Source: Puniceicoccaceae bacterium (GTDB lineage: Bacteria > Verrucomicrobiota > Verrucomicrobiia > Opitutales > JAFGAQ01). Taken from it: a stretch of DNA of 64,000 nucleotides. Position numbers and translations under genes: made by a program. The notes under the pieces are model-generated. The model was given only the letters and a program-made list of their open reading frames with translations. It was not told the origin of the DNA and searched no databases. This document shows, in pieces, positions 54,350-62,665 of the stretch (its first letter is position 1; each line of letters opens with the position of its first letter). The stretch spans positions 260,720 through 324,719 of the forward strand of contig JANQOQ010000004.1 in assembly GCA_028285755.1 (NCBI GenBank), read 5' to 3'.

Positions 54350-55359
54350 AAGGCAATTACAGTAAAACTCAGCTAGATGAGGCATCTCGATGGGTCATTC
54401 TTCACGAAGAGGGACTTACTGAGAAACAGAAACGAGCCTTCGAAGACTGGTTGAAGGCAGACCCTGAAAATGAATCCTGCTTCTTCGAGCATCAGATGGC
54501 ATGGAGCAGCTTTGACTCAATGTCCACCTGGAAGCCCCAATACAGCAAAAACCCGAACCCGGATTTGTTTGATGAGCCCAAAAGGGGAAATCTGCGTCAG
54601 TGGCTGCCCTACATGAGCCTTGCGGCAATATTAGCCCTATGTTTTACATTCATCAACGCGTTTAATCTTAATAACCGGTCAAATTCATCTGAAGACAACC
54701 TACTATCCGTCGCCAGTGAAAAATACTTTCTCGAGGACGGCTCTTCATTTTACTTAAAATCGGGAAGCGAGTTCAGCGTCTCTTATACGAGTGAACAGAG
54801 AACCGTTTTTCTCGGAACGGGGGAAGCCATATTTACTGTTGCTCACGATTCGCTTCGACCCTTCGTGGTTTCAGCGGGCAATTCCCGCGTCACCGCACTC
54901 GGCACCGTTTTTTCGGTGCGATCTGGTTTCGAACACCTTGAGGTATATGTAACTGAAGGGCGTGTAAGGGTGGACAATAACACAGAAACTCAATCCGCCG
55001 ACCCTGATGAGAACATCATCGTTCCTGAATTGGTAGCTGGAGAAAAACTCACACTGGATAACAACCTGACAGAGGCCCCCCTGATTCAAAAATTCGCCCG
55101 CCAGGAATATGACAAGCAGACTTTATGGAAGGACAATTTGATCGATATGGTATCCGCGCCCTTATCGGAAATTATCAGTGAGTTTAACAAACACAATGAA
55201 CGAAAAATCATTATCAATGATACTGATATAAACAGCATAAGGATGTCAGTTTCAGTGAAACCGGACAATCAGGTGGAGTTTCTGGAATTACTCGAAGCCA
55301 CCTTGGGCATTCACACAGATATTCAGGAATCAGGGGACTATGTATTGTCTTTCCATTGA
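54346..55359 (+). CDS. FecR-family anti-sigma factor/signal transducer
   Basis: 337 aa. N-terminal cytoplasmic DUF4880-type domain at 10-55 (ASRWVILHEEGLTEKQKRAFEDWL in parts), one membrane span at about 86-107, FecR domain at about 125-225 (SGSEFSVSY, VVSAGNSRVTALGTVFSVR) and a C-terminal DUF4974-like part near 270-335 that would touch the receptor's STN domain. ATGA overlap with the sigma gene. Passes the signal from the outer-membrane receptor to the sigma factor. Confidence 0.94.
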   Translation: MKGNYSKTQLDEASRWVILHEEGLTEKQKRAFEDWLKADPENESCFFEHQMAWSSFDSMSTWKPQYSKNPNPDLFDEPKRGNLRQWLPYMSLAAILALCFTFINAFNLNNRSNSSEDNLLSVASEKYFLEDGSSFYLKSGSEFSVSYTSEQRTVFLGTGEAIFTVAHDSLRPFVVSAGNSRVTALGTVFSVRSGFEHLEVYVTEGRVRVDNNTETQSADPDENIIVPELVAGEKLTLDNNLTEAPLIQKFARQEYDKQTLWKDNLIDMVSAPLSEIISEFNKHNERKIIINDTDINSIRMSVSVKPDNQVEFLELLEATLGIHTDIQESGDYVLSFH

Positions 55360-55377
55360 GATAATTGTGTACATATT

Positions 55378-55387
55378 TTTTGAGTAT
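55378..55387 (+). promoter_or_regulatory. TTTTGAGTAT motif upstream of the TonB receptor gene
   Basis: Identical 10-mer, 72 nt before the ATG at 55460, lying just after the FecR stop. It is the expected place for a promoter that lets the receptor be expressed separately from the sigma/FecR pair. Confidence 0.55.
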
Positions 55388-55459
55388 ATTTAAAAATCCA
55401 TCCGTCCTGTGTGCGAATCATTGCACACATGATAGGCGAGATACCCCATAGATACACTG

Positions 55460-58400
55460 ATGCTACCCAAAACACATTTTTGTGGTATTGCACGAGCTGT
55501 AGCTGTGCTACAACTGACAGCTTGGAGTGTTCTTGGTGGATGGATGGCAACCGCAAATCCGTTGAATATCGATATACCCCGAGGCTATGCAATCATTACG
55601 CTGAAGGAAATCGCAGATCAGACGGGAATACAGATCATGTATTCGGACGCAGCTGTCGAGGGTATCGTAACCAATGCAGTACACGGCAGCTATCAGCCGG
55701 AAAAAGCACTGTATATCATGTTGGAAGATACAGGCCTCGAGATTGTTCAGACACAATCAAACACCATATATGGCGTGAGAGTGAATGAGCATATCGAGCC
55801 GGTAATCAGCAATGAAGACCTAAACCCAAAAGCTGATTCCAGTATGAAAAATATACAAAACAACCGAAAACCGAACAATACATTATTCGCAACTCTTCTT
55901 GCGGGTCTTATTGGTTCCACAGGCTCTGTCGTCGGGCAAGATGATCTTGCAGACGATGATATCCTGCTACTATCCCCATTCGTAGTCGATGCCGCTGAGC
56001 AGGATGGCTATGTAGCATCAACCACCCTTGCAGGAACTCGCCTGAATACACGGGTTGAGGACTTGGGGGCTGCCATATCCATTTATACCGAAGAATTCGT
56101 GGAAGACATTGGTGCGACCAATGGTAATGAGTTACTCATCTATGCCGTCGGTATTGAAGCAGGCGGTTCTCAGGGTAACTTTGCTGCCTCAGGCGCGAAT
56201 ACTGCGGGCATAAGAACCAACCCCCAAAATGCGGTCAGAACACGGGGACTGGCTGCACCCAGTCTAACCCGGGGACTTTTCGTGACTAACATTGGTTTTG
56301 ATAGCTACAATACCACTTCGGTTACCGTAAATCGTGGCCCCAATGGAATACTGTTTGGAATCGGTAGTCCTGCCGGTATCATAGACGCTTCTGTAAAGCA
56401 GGCGTCATTGTACGATAATTTTGGGGATATCTCTTTCCGGATTGGAGACAATAATAGCTTTCGTTCAACCTTGGATGTTAATCGCACACTCCTTGAAGAT
56501 AAATTGGCCGTTCGCATCGCATTGCTTTATGATGAAGAGCGCTTTGATCAGAACCCTGCTTTCGATATTGATGAGCGTTTCTTTGCTACGTTTACCTTCA
56601 AGCCGACTGAAAACACAACACTCCGCGCAAATTTTGAAGACGGCGAGATCTACGCGAACCGCCCGATCAACGTTTTACCATTACAAGGCTATAGTGATAT
56701 CTGGCTAAATGGCGGAAGACCTACCAATGACTGGACCTTTTGGGATGATCCCTCACGTAACCCCAATGCAGCCTCTCAACTGGCGCAACGGGAACGGGAT
56801 AACTCACTGATCGGTCAGCGAGACTTCTTTCTGCGTCCTGGCTTTATTTATAACGACGGCTCGATTGCTGGAGCAGGTCCCGATAGTGGGATCATGGGCG
56901 TAGTTCAAAACAGTGCAAATCGTGCAGGTCGTATCCGCCCCGGAATCTTCCACCCAACTGCTAATCAGGATAGTGCAAATGACGTATTTCAATGGCTGGC
57001 TACACGTAACATCAATACGGTCGCAGGCAGCCAGTTTCCTGGGGGTGAGCGCCCTCTGGGCATTGTTCCCCAGGGATTTACCGATTACAGTGTATTTCCT
57101 TTCAATGAACAGATGCTGGACGAAACGGCACGTCAGTTTAATGATTTCTATGCTGCGAATGTAGCGCTGGAACATCTCATCCTTGATGGTAACGCCGGTG
57201 TGGAAGTGGCCTATGACAAACAGGAATATAACTCGGATGGTCAAATTGCATTTGTAACCAATGGGGGCTCCAATCAAATACGTATAGATGTAAATGAGCG
57301 GCTTCAGGATGGAACGCCGAATCCAAATGTAGGACGGCCCTATCTGGTCAATGCTTCGGGCACCCAGAATAATCAGAGTATCGGGCGTGAGACTTACCGA
57401 GTTACAGCCTTCTTCAAGTTTGATTTTGCGGATATCAATGATAAATGGGGCAGTTGGCTCGGCCGTCACACGGTGACTGGTCTCTGGGAGCGCAATGAAA
57501 TTGACAATCTGAACTACGATACCCGCTTCACCAGTAATTTCATAGAGGACTCGGCACTCAGCCCTGCCTTCCAGAGTGGATCCCGCACGCCCTCACCGAT
57601 TGTGTATCTGGGACCCTCTATCCTGGACGGTAGCGATGTAAGATTGAACCCGATCCGGGTGGCCCCATTCGTGGATGGCACCTCAGTCAGCACTCGCTAT
57701 TTTGCTGCCACACCCAATGATCTCTCCCAGGGTGAATTCATCAATCGTGATATAACTGCGATTGAGTATACACGCCAGGGGCAATACACCAACGAGGTGA
57801 TCGAGTCTCAAGCCATAGTGCTTCAAAGTTACTGGCTTAATGATCTCATCGTAACTACTTTCGGCTGGAGAAAAGATACCTCTGAGGCACGGGCTTTTGC
57901 ATTGCCACAAACCTTGGATCAAACCTCATGGAGCTTTGATGATTTCGACCTATCAGGCAACGAACCCAATCGCGACAGTGGAAAGCCAACGAGCATGGGC
58001 ATTGTCCTTAAATGGCCGGAGCAGTTAATATCATTACCTGAAGGCACTTCATTTAGCTTGTTCTACAATGAATCAGATAACTTCACCCCAGCGGGCACCC
58101 GTATTAACCCTTACGGAGATAACCTTACTTCACCGAGCGGAGAAACCAAAGATTACGGCTTCAACCTCTCTATCAACGAAGGGCAGTTCAATGTAAGGTT
58201 TAATCTGTTTGAAACGGCTTCGGTTAATAACAGCTTCAATCCCGGCAATGTTTTGAGCCGGGCGACGCGTGATGGCAGCATTCAACTCGCCAATTTCTGG
58301 GCGGATGATTTGAATGATGTCGATGAGAACGGTAATCCGGCTCCGATTGATCGTCGTGCGGATTTCCAAAGGATTCTCGATGCCATGCCACCTAACTATG

Positions 58401-59182
58401 CAGAAGTTTATAGTTGGACCGGGTTTGTGCAGGATGATGCAGGTCTCTGGTTCGCAAACTTTACCGCACCGGGAGGAATCACCGACACGCAGGATTTTAC
58501 CGCTGAAGGTATGGAGCTTGAGCTCGTATATAACCCAACCAACAACTGGAGAATCCTTGCAAATGTAGCTCGCCAGGAAACCGTCAGAACCAATGTTGCA
58601 CCCTGGACACAGGACGCCGTGAATCGCCTCACGCCGGTTTGGAATGCATTGGCTGACGAACCCCGCGGAGCTTATCCGGACGGTTTTGCCCCTGGGGATA
58701 CCCTTCCGGATGGTACGGTTACCGTGGGCTCATGGATTCTTGAAAATGTTACCGTTCCACTTGCAGCAACTCTCGCAAACGAAGGACTGCCCAATAATGA
58801 GCAACGTGAATGGCGATTCAACATCGTTACCAACTACAAGTTTACCGAGGGTGTATTGGAAGGATTCAACGTCGGAGGTGCTTACCGCTGGCAGGATGAG
58901 GTAGGTATCGGTTTCCCATTCGAGCGAGATGCGAATGGCAACGTGGTCGCTGTCCAGGACAGCCCTTATACCGCCCCTGCAGAAAGCAATTTTGACTTCT
59001 TCATGGGGTATCAGCGCCGTATCATGGACGATAAGATCAATTGGAAGCTTCAGCTGAACATGAAAAACGTCTTTGGGGATGATGATCCTATTCCGGTAAC
59101 CTCCCAATATGACGGCACACCGGCAACAGTCAGAATTCCGCCAGAAAAGCGTATCTATCTGACCAGCACCTTTGAGTTTTAG
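55460..59182 (+). CDS. TonB-dependent outer-membrane receptor with N-terminal STN signalling domain
   Basis: 1240 aa. A first signal-like segment at 10-32 is followed by an STN domain at about 35-110 (ITLKEIADQTGIQIMYSDAAVEGI), which in FecA-type receptors signals to FecR. A second hydrophobic, signal-like segment follows at about 140-160 (TLFATLLAGLIGSTGSVVGQ) after Met129. Then comes the plug from about 180 (LAGTRLNTRVEDLGAAISI, VTVNRGPNGILFGIGSPAGI) and the beta-barrel ending in TFEF with the terminal Phe expected by the BAM machine. Likely imports an oligosaccharide or chelate. The neighbours (beta-helix and lyase-like proteins with sugar-binding modules) favour a saccharide. No SusD is present. 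Confidence 0.93.
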   Translation: MLPKTHFCGIARAVAVLQLTAWSVLGGWMATANPLNIDIPRGYAIITLKEIADQTGIQIMYSDAAVEGIVTNAVHGSYQPEKALYIMLEDTGLEIVQTQSNTIYGVRVNEHIEPVISNEDLNPKADSSMKNIQNNRKPNNTLFATLLAGLIGSTGSVVGQDDLADDDILLLSPFVVDAAEQDGYVASTTLAGTRLNTRVEDLGAAISIYTEEFVEDIGATNGNELLIYAVGIEAGGSQGNFAASGANTAGIRTNPQNAVRTRGLAAPSLTRGLFVTNIGFDSYNTTSVTVNRGPNGILFGIGSPAGIIDASVKQASLYDNFGDISFRIGDNNSFRSTLDVNRTLLEDKLAVRIALLYDEERFDQNPAFDIDERFFATFTFKPTENTTLRANFEDGEIYANRPINVLPLQGYSDIWLNGGRPTNDWTFWDDPSRNPNAASQLAQRERDNSLIGQRDFFLRPGFIYNDGSIAGAGPDSGIMGVVQNSANRAGRIRPGIFHPTANQDSANDVFQWLATRNINTVAGSQFPGGERPLGIVPQGFTDYSVFPFNEQMLDETARQFNDFYAANVALEHLILDGNAGVEVAYDKQEYNSDGQIAFVTNGGSNQIRIDVNERLQDGTPNPNVGRPYLVNASGTQNNQSIGRETYRVTAFFKFDFADINDKWGSWLGRHTVTGLWERNEIDNLNYDTRFTSNFIEDSALSPAFQSGSRTPSPIVYLGPSILDGSDVRLNPIRVAPFVDGTSVSTRYFAATPNDLSQGEFINRDITAIEYTRQGQYTNEVIESQAIVLQSYWLNDLIVTTFGWRKDTSEARAFALPQTLDQTSWSFDDFDLSGNEPNRDSGKPTSMGIVLKWPEQLISLPEGTSFSLFYNESDNFTPAGTRINPYGDNLTSPSGETKDYGFNLSINEGQFNVRFNLFETASVNNSFNPGNVLSRATRDGSIQLANFWADDLNDVDENGNPAPIDRRADFQRILDAMPPNYAEVYSWTGFVQDDAGLWFANFTAPGGITDTQDFTAEGMELELVYNPTNNWRILANVARQETVRTNVAPWTQDAVNRLTPVWNALADEPRGAYPDGFAPGDTLPDGTVTVGSWILENVTVPLAATLANEGLPNNEQREWRFNIVTNYKFTEGVLEGFNVGGAYRWQDEVGIGFPFERDANGNVVAVQDSPYTAPAESNFDFFMGYQRRIMDDKINWKLQLNMKNVFGDDDPIPVTSQYDGTPATVRIPPEKRIYLTSTFEF

Positions 59183-59199
59183 TCCCAAGAGTAAAATAC

Positions 59200-59229
59200 G
59201 CAGAACCAACAGGGGGTAGTTGGTTCTGC
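59200..59229 (+). other. Stable hairpin after the TonB receptor gene
   Basis: Perfect 11-bp stem GCAGAACCAAC/GTTGGTTCTGC with an 8-nt loop, 18 nt after the stop codon. Not followed by a T-run, so it probably protects the mRNA 3' end or adds to the terminator just downstream. Confidence 0.6.
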
Positions 59230-59243
59230 AAAATCTCATGTGT

Positions 59244-59295
59244 GACTCATCGGATTATCCACTGCGTTTGCATTTAATCCGGTGAGTCATTTTTA
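59244..59295 (+). terminator. Rho-independent terminator of the TonB receptor gene
   Basis: 14-bp stem, GACTCATCGGATTA pairing with TAATCCGGTGAGTC with a single G-T wobble, a 17-nt loop, and then ATTTTTAT. Confidence 0.75.
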
Positions 59296-59331
59296 TATCT
59301 GCTTATCCGTCACAACCTTAGGTAAGTGAAT

Positions 59332-59484
59332 TTATAGATCTTTACTGGTATACAACCGCTGGAAGCGAATCCACGAATCAGAAAGCTCTACGCCAGATAC
59401 ATTGTTCAAAAAAAACGATGGTCCAAAGATATACCCAACAACGTATAATTGCCGTAGGGTCTTCAATTCACCAGCGATCAAATT
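59332..59484 (-). pseudogene. Possible 3' remnant of a secreted-protein gene
   Basis: 50 codons open on the minus strand, bounded upstream by TGA and without ATG. The end, NNVSGVELSDSWIRFQRLY and onward, has the look of the last strand and tail of an extracellular jelly-roll protein. Short, so chance is possible. Confidence 0.2.
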
Positions 59485-59552
59485 TCAGAAAGATAATAAC
59501 TCTTTCGCCGAGTATTAAATGATTGGGCATCAAAGCACTGCTATTGGGCACG

Positions 59553-60932
59553 CTAAGTCATTAATTCTGCTACATTGGCTACAAATACCTGCCGATACTT
59601 TCGCTCTGGCACACCGTTAAAACAGACCTTGCGGTAGTCCCTGCTCCATACCGGATGGGGATCTACACGCAATAGGCCTGCTTTATCGGAGGGAGGAGAA
59701 TAAACCCTGCACAAATGGATTTCATCTTCGTTGGTCAGATTAATGAGTCGCAATGGGATCATACCGTCATCTCCAACAAATTGCGTTTCAAAGGTGTAGC
59801 AATCGGTGATCAGATGGCGGGTATCCGGAGTCACACTGGGGTGACCGGATCCTGCCAGTTTATCGCTCAATAAACGAAAATCACTCCCATCATGATTGAC
59901 AATAATGAATCTGAGTATGTCATCTCCAAATTGTTTGGGAGTGAGATTCATTACGATCTGTTTTCCATCCGGATGCCAGTTCGGGTGGTGCCCAAACGCC
60001 TGCCACTGCTCGTGAGTGATAGTCGTCTGGATATCCCTGCCATTTGCATCCAGATTCATAAGGATTGCATTACGCTTGAGTGACTGCGAGCGGGAGTAAT
60101 TCGGATCCTGCATTTCACCCCCATCGGGAATGAGGCAACGCACTACCTGCATGATTCGCGTGCCCTGCCGATTGTATTTAGAGTGAAAAAGAAACCAGTT
60201 ACCCCCTGCTAATAATTCGAGAACCCGAGGGTCCATTGCGTCCCTTATGTCCCGAAGACTGGTAATCAATTTGCTTTTTCCGGTTTGAGTATCGGTTTGC
60301 CAGAGACCTTCATTACCGGGAGCTCCCTGAATCGGCATATTGTTGACCTTGGGATTATACGGCACCCCATATCCGACTTGGGTCTGATTGATGGTATCCA
60401 AAGGAAAGCCGACTACATTTTGCTCTTTGGGATGGATGTGATACATGGGGCCATCGATAGATACTGCTTCACCCGTCTCCACATCGATCTGTATGCTTAC
60501 CGCTTTGCCATTGATCCAGTCGTTGGTATATAGATGCCGGTCAGTTGCTCCCCAATTGAGATTCGCGCCAATCTGGATTGCCCAACCCTTGGTTGAGTAG
60601 ACAGACTTAATAGCCTGTTCCTGAAGATCGATCACACACACTTCGGCTATATCTCCATAGCTCACATCTCTATCTTCAAATGGGAACTTCGTAACGGCAA
60701 GATATCTACCGGATGGACTGAAAGGACAAACATCAAAAAAAGTATGCAGGTAAGCGCCGTCCTGCGGAGTTACACACAACACTTCAGACGGGCTGCTCTT
60801 TGGCTGATAAGAACGAAATTTATAGTGTTTCCACTCACTTTTTGGTGTGTTTACTCCCCAAGTAAATGGGGTCAGCGCCACTGCGGAAAACCCTGCGCTG
60901 GTAGTTTTAATAAAAGCTCTTCGGTTCATCAT
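59553..60932 (-). CDS. Tat-type secreted beta-propeller protein, oligogalacturonate lyase (PL22)-like
   Basis: 459 aa. Signal with twin arginines (NRRAFIKTTSAGFSAVAL). The body is a TolB/PD40-like propeller with PL22-like His-containing blades: FGHHPNWHPDGKQIVMN near 318, GSGHPSVTPDTRHLITD near 362 and DPHPVWSRDYRKVCFNG near 427. In PL22 such His residues bind the metal and product. Assignment to PL22 activity is tentative. 60 nt after the PF14099-like lyase gene, with a hairpin between them, so the two are probably expressed together. Confidence 0.75.
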   Translation of the reverse strand: MMNRRAFIKTTSAGFSAVALTPFTWGVNTPKSEWKHYKFRSYQPKSSPSEVLCVTPQDGAYLHTFFDVCPFSPSGRYLAVTKFPFEDRDVSYGDIAEVCVIDLQEQAIKSVYSTKGWAIQIGANLNWGATDRHLYTNDWINGKAVSIQIDVETGEAVSIDGPMYHIHPKEQNVVGFPLDTINQTQVGYGVPYNPKVNNMPIQGAPGNEGLWQTDTQTGKSKLITSLRDIRDAMDPRVLELLAGGNWFLFHSKYNRQGTRIMQVVRCLIPDGGEMQDPNYSRSQSLKRNAILMNLDANGRDIQTTITHEQWQAFGHHPNWHPDGKQIVMNLTPKQFGDDILRFIIVNHDGSDFRLLSDKLAGSGHPSVTPDTRHLITDCYTFETQFVGDDGMIPLRLINLTNEDEIHLCRVYSPPSDKAGLLRVDPHPVWSRDYRKVCFNGVPERKYRQVFVANVAELMT

Positions 60933-60940
60933 GATATTTT

Positions 60941-60967
60941 CGAGGAGCCGCTATAAACAACTCCTCG
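60941..60967 (-). other. Hairpin between the two lyase-like genes
   Basis: Perfect 7-bp stem CGAGGAG/CTCCTCG with a 13-nt loop, ending 9 nt before the start codon at 60932. It lies where a ribosome-binding site would be, so it could limit translation of the second gene or protect an mRNA end. Confidence 0.45.
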
Positions 60968-60992
60968 AATACTATTTTTAGTTTAGTTGGAT

Positions 60993-62567
60993 CTAGAGTG
61001 TAGTGAACTCGATCCAATTAACGCGGCTGTAGCCACCAACCGCTTTAATCACAATATCCTGAACCCCGGTGGTGGTAGTCACTGTCATATTCTTTTCCTG
61101 GTAGTTGGTCCAACTGCCCGTAGAGGCATTTATAGTTCCCAGTAAAGTGCCTGTTTCACTGTTCAGGCGCACTTCCAGAGTCGGTGTGACCCCTGCATCG
61201 GAGGCGCATCGGAATTTAATACTATTAATACCCGTTCCCAGATCAACGTTATTAAACTTCACCCATGCACTACCCCCCTGAAACTCCACGGTTTGCCCTC
61301 CGTCGTTGCTCTTAAGCACAGTAGCATTCTGACTATCGTAGGATTCCGTTTGCAATCGGGTAGTAACGCCACCACCCCCTGCGGCATAATCAAACTCAAA
61401 CCAATTCATCCGGGTTTGTCCTCCGGTCCTTACAAAAACCAGATCCTGAACACCTGTAGTATTTGTTATACTAAAGGTCTTTTCAGTGTAGTTCGTCCAA
61501 GATCCATTGTGAGTAGCAACACTGCCCAGGAGAGTCCCCGTATGGCTGTTTAACCTCAACTCAAGGCCCGGGGTCGTGCCTGCATCCGAGGCGATACGAA
61601 CTTTTATCTGATTAACGCCTCCCTGGAGATTCACATTATTATACTTGGTCCAACTGCCACTATTCGTAAATCCAACGGTTTGCCCACCATCGTTACTATG
61701 CAGCGAAGTTCCGTTCTGACTATCATAGCTTTCAGCTTCCACTTGAGTGGTTCCTCCGCCGGTTCCTCCCGGAGTTCCCCGAGGGGCGACTTCATTGTAG
61801 CTGCTGAAGGCGTCACCGATACGGATTTCATCATGATAGATCCAGCGCTTATCGACATCTGCAAAACCATCCCTCCAGTCTGGCTGATAAATGCCAAACT
61901 TTACATTATAACCAGGGCCTTCATTTCCGAAAATGAAATTGGATTTATCGACTTTCAAGGTGCCGTTATGCCAGACTTTAATGGCGCAATTCGCTGGATT
62001 GGGCGGATCAAACTTCATGTAGAGCACGAAGTCATGCCAGATACCTTTGGTAACCGTTCCCAAAGAAGAGGATGTATATACCCGGCTTGAGGATGTGTGA
62101 GGATTTACAGTCGAACCCCCATGGGTAATCGTAAACTCATTATTGCGGATATGCATTTTAATGGGATATCCCTTGGGCGATTCCCCGAGATTAAAATCCG
62201 CCTGATGCAAAATCTGGAAAAAAATGGAATCATGACTGTATTGATCGAAGATCCAATCCTCAGTCCCGCCATCCACGATGTAGACACTGAAACCCACCCA
62301 GTATTCACCGAAATCATCCAGATCGGTTACCCTCCAGGACTCATTCTTGAAGCCTGCCTGAACACCCACCTGACCAATAAGCGTGTGCTTGCCCGCATAA
62401 TTTCCTGATCGAACATAATTAGTCACTACACTGCGTGGGCCATTGGTGAGCAACCAGTCATTGAGGTTTTGATCCTCAAAGGTTTCGCTCTTGATGATAG
62501 CAGCCTGGACATGGCAAAACGCCATGGATACGAATAATATCGGGATAACGATTTTTTTGTGTAACAT
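60993..62567 (-). CDS. Secreted polysaccharide-lyase-fold (PF14099-like) protein with two CBM6-type modules
   Basis: 524 aa from the ATG at 62567, which begins a clean signal peptide (MLHKKIVIPILFVSMAFCHVQA). Residues about 25-265 form a jelly-roll of the heparin-lyase-I/PF14099 type: TFEDQNLNDW, YWVGFSVYI, FFQILHQAD, GIWHDFVLYMKF, IKVWHNGTL and KFGIYQPDWR. After a Gly-rich linker come two CBM6-like modules at about 275-395 and 400-524, closely related to those of the beta-helix protein (both contain NDGG, NNV and RxNWFEF or NWIEF). Likely binds and cuts an acidic polysaccharide. Catalytic residues were not identified. Confidence 0.84.
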   Translation of the reverse strand: MLHKKIVIPILFVSMAFCHVQAAIIKSETFEDQNLNDWLLTNGPRSVVTNYVRSGNYAGKHTLIGQVGVQAGFKNESWRVTDLDDFGEYWVGFSVYIVDGGTEDWIFDQYSHDSIFFQILHQADFNLGESPKGYPIKMHIRNNEFTITHGGSTVNPHTSSSRVYTSSSLGTVTKGIWHDFVLYMKFDPPNPANCAIKVWHNGTLKVDKSNFIFGNEGPGYNVKFGIYQPDWRDGFADVDKRWIYHDEIRIGDAFSSYNEVAPRGTPGGTGGGTTQVEAESYDSQNGTSLHSNDGGQTVGFTNSGSWTKYNNVNLQGGVNQIKVRIASDAGTTPGLELRLNSHTGTLLGSVATHNGSWTNYTEKTFSITNTTGVQDLVFVRTGGQTRMNWFEFDYAAGGGGVTTRLQTESYDSQNATVLKSNDGGQTVEFQGGSAWVKFNNVDLGTGINSIKFRCASDAGVTPTLEVRLNSETGTLLGTINASTGSWTNYQEKNMTVTTTTGVQDIVIKAVGGYSRVNWIEFTTL

Positions 62568-62665
62568 ATTTATAGGTATATATTTAGATAAAGCAGTAGC
62601 TACGTTGCGCAGATGATAGCGCAATCATTGAGACCTTAGTTTGGCGAAATGGGTTTTGCCTAATC

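Larger units (their letters stand above)
59183..59552. other. 370-nt intergenic region with hairpins and a possible gene remnant
   Basis: Starts with an 11-bp perfect hairpin (59200-59229), then a terminator (59244-59295). On the minus strand 59332-59484 is an open stretch of 50 codons without ATG that ends GVELSDSWIRFQRLYTSKDL and stop; it reads like the C-terminus of a secreted jelly-roll protein and may be a gene relic. A partial copy of the regulatory motif, GAGTATTAAAT, lies at 59510-59520 with no gene behind it. Confidence 0.45.

Noticed and set aside
59510-59520. Fifth copy of the sigma-cassette motif (GAGTATTAAAT)
   Set aside because: It lacks the TTTT half of the 10-mer and has no gene behind it in the right orientation, so it was not counted.
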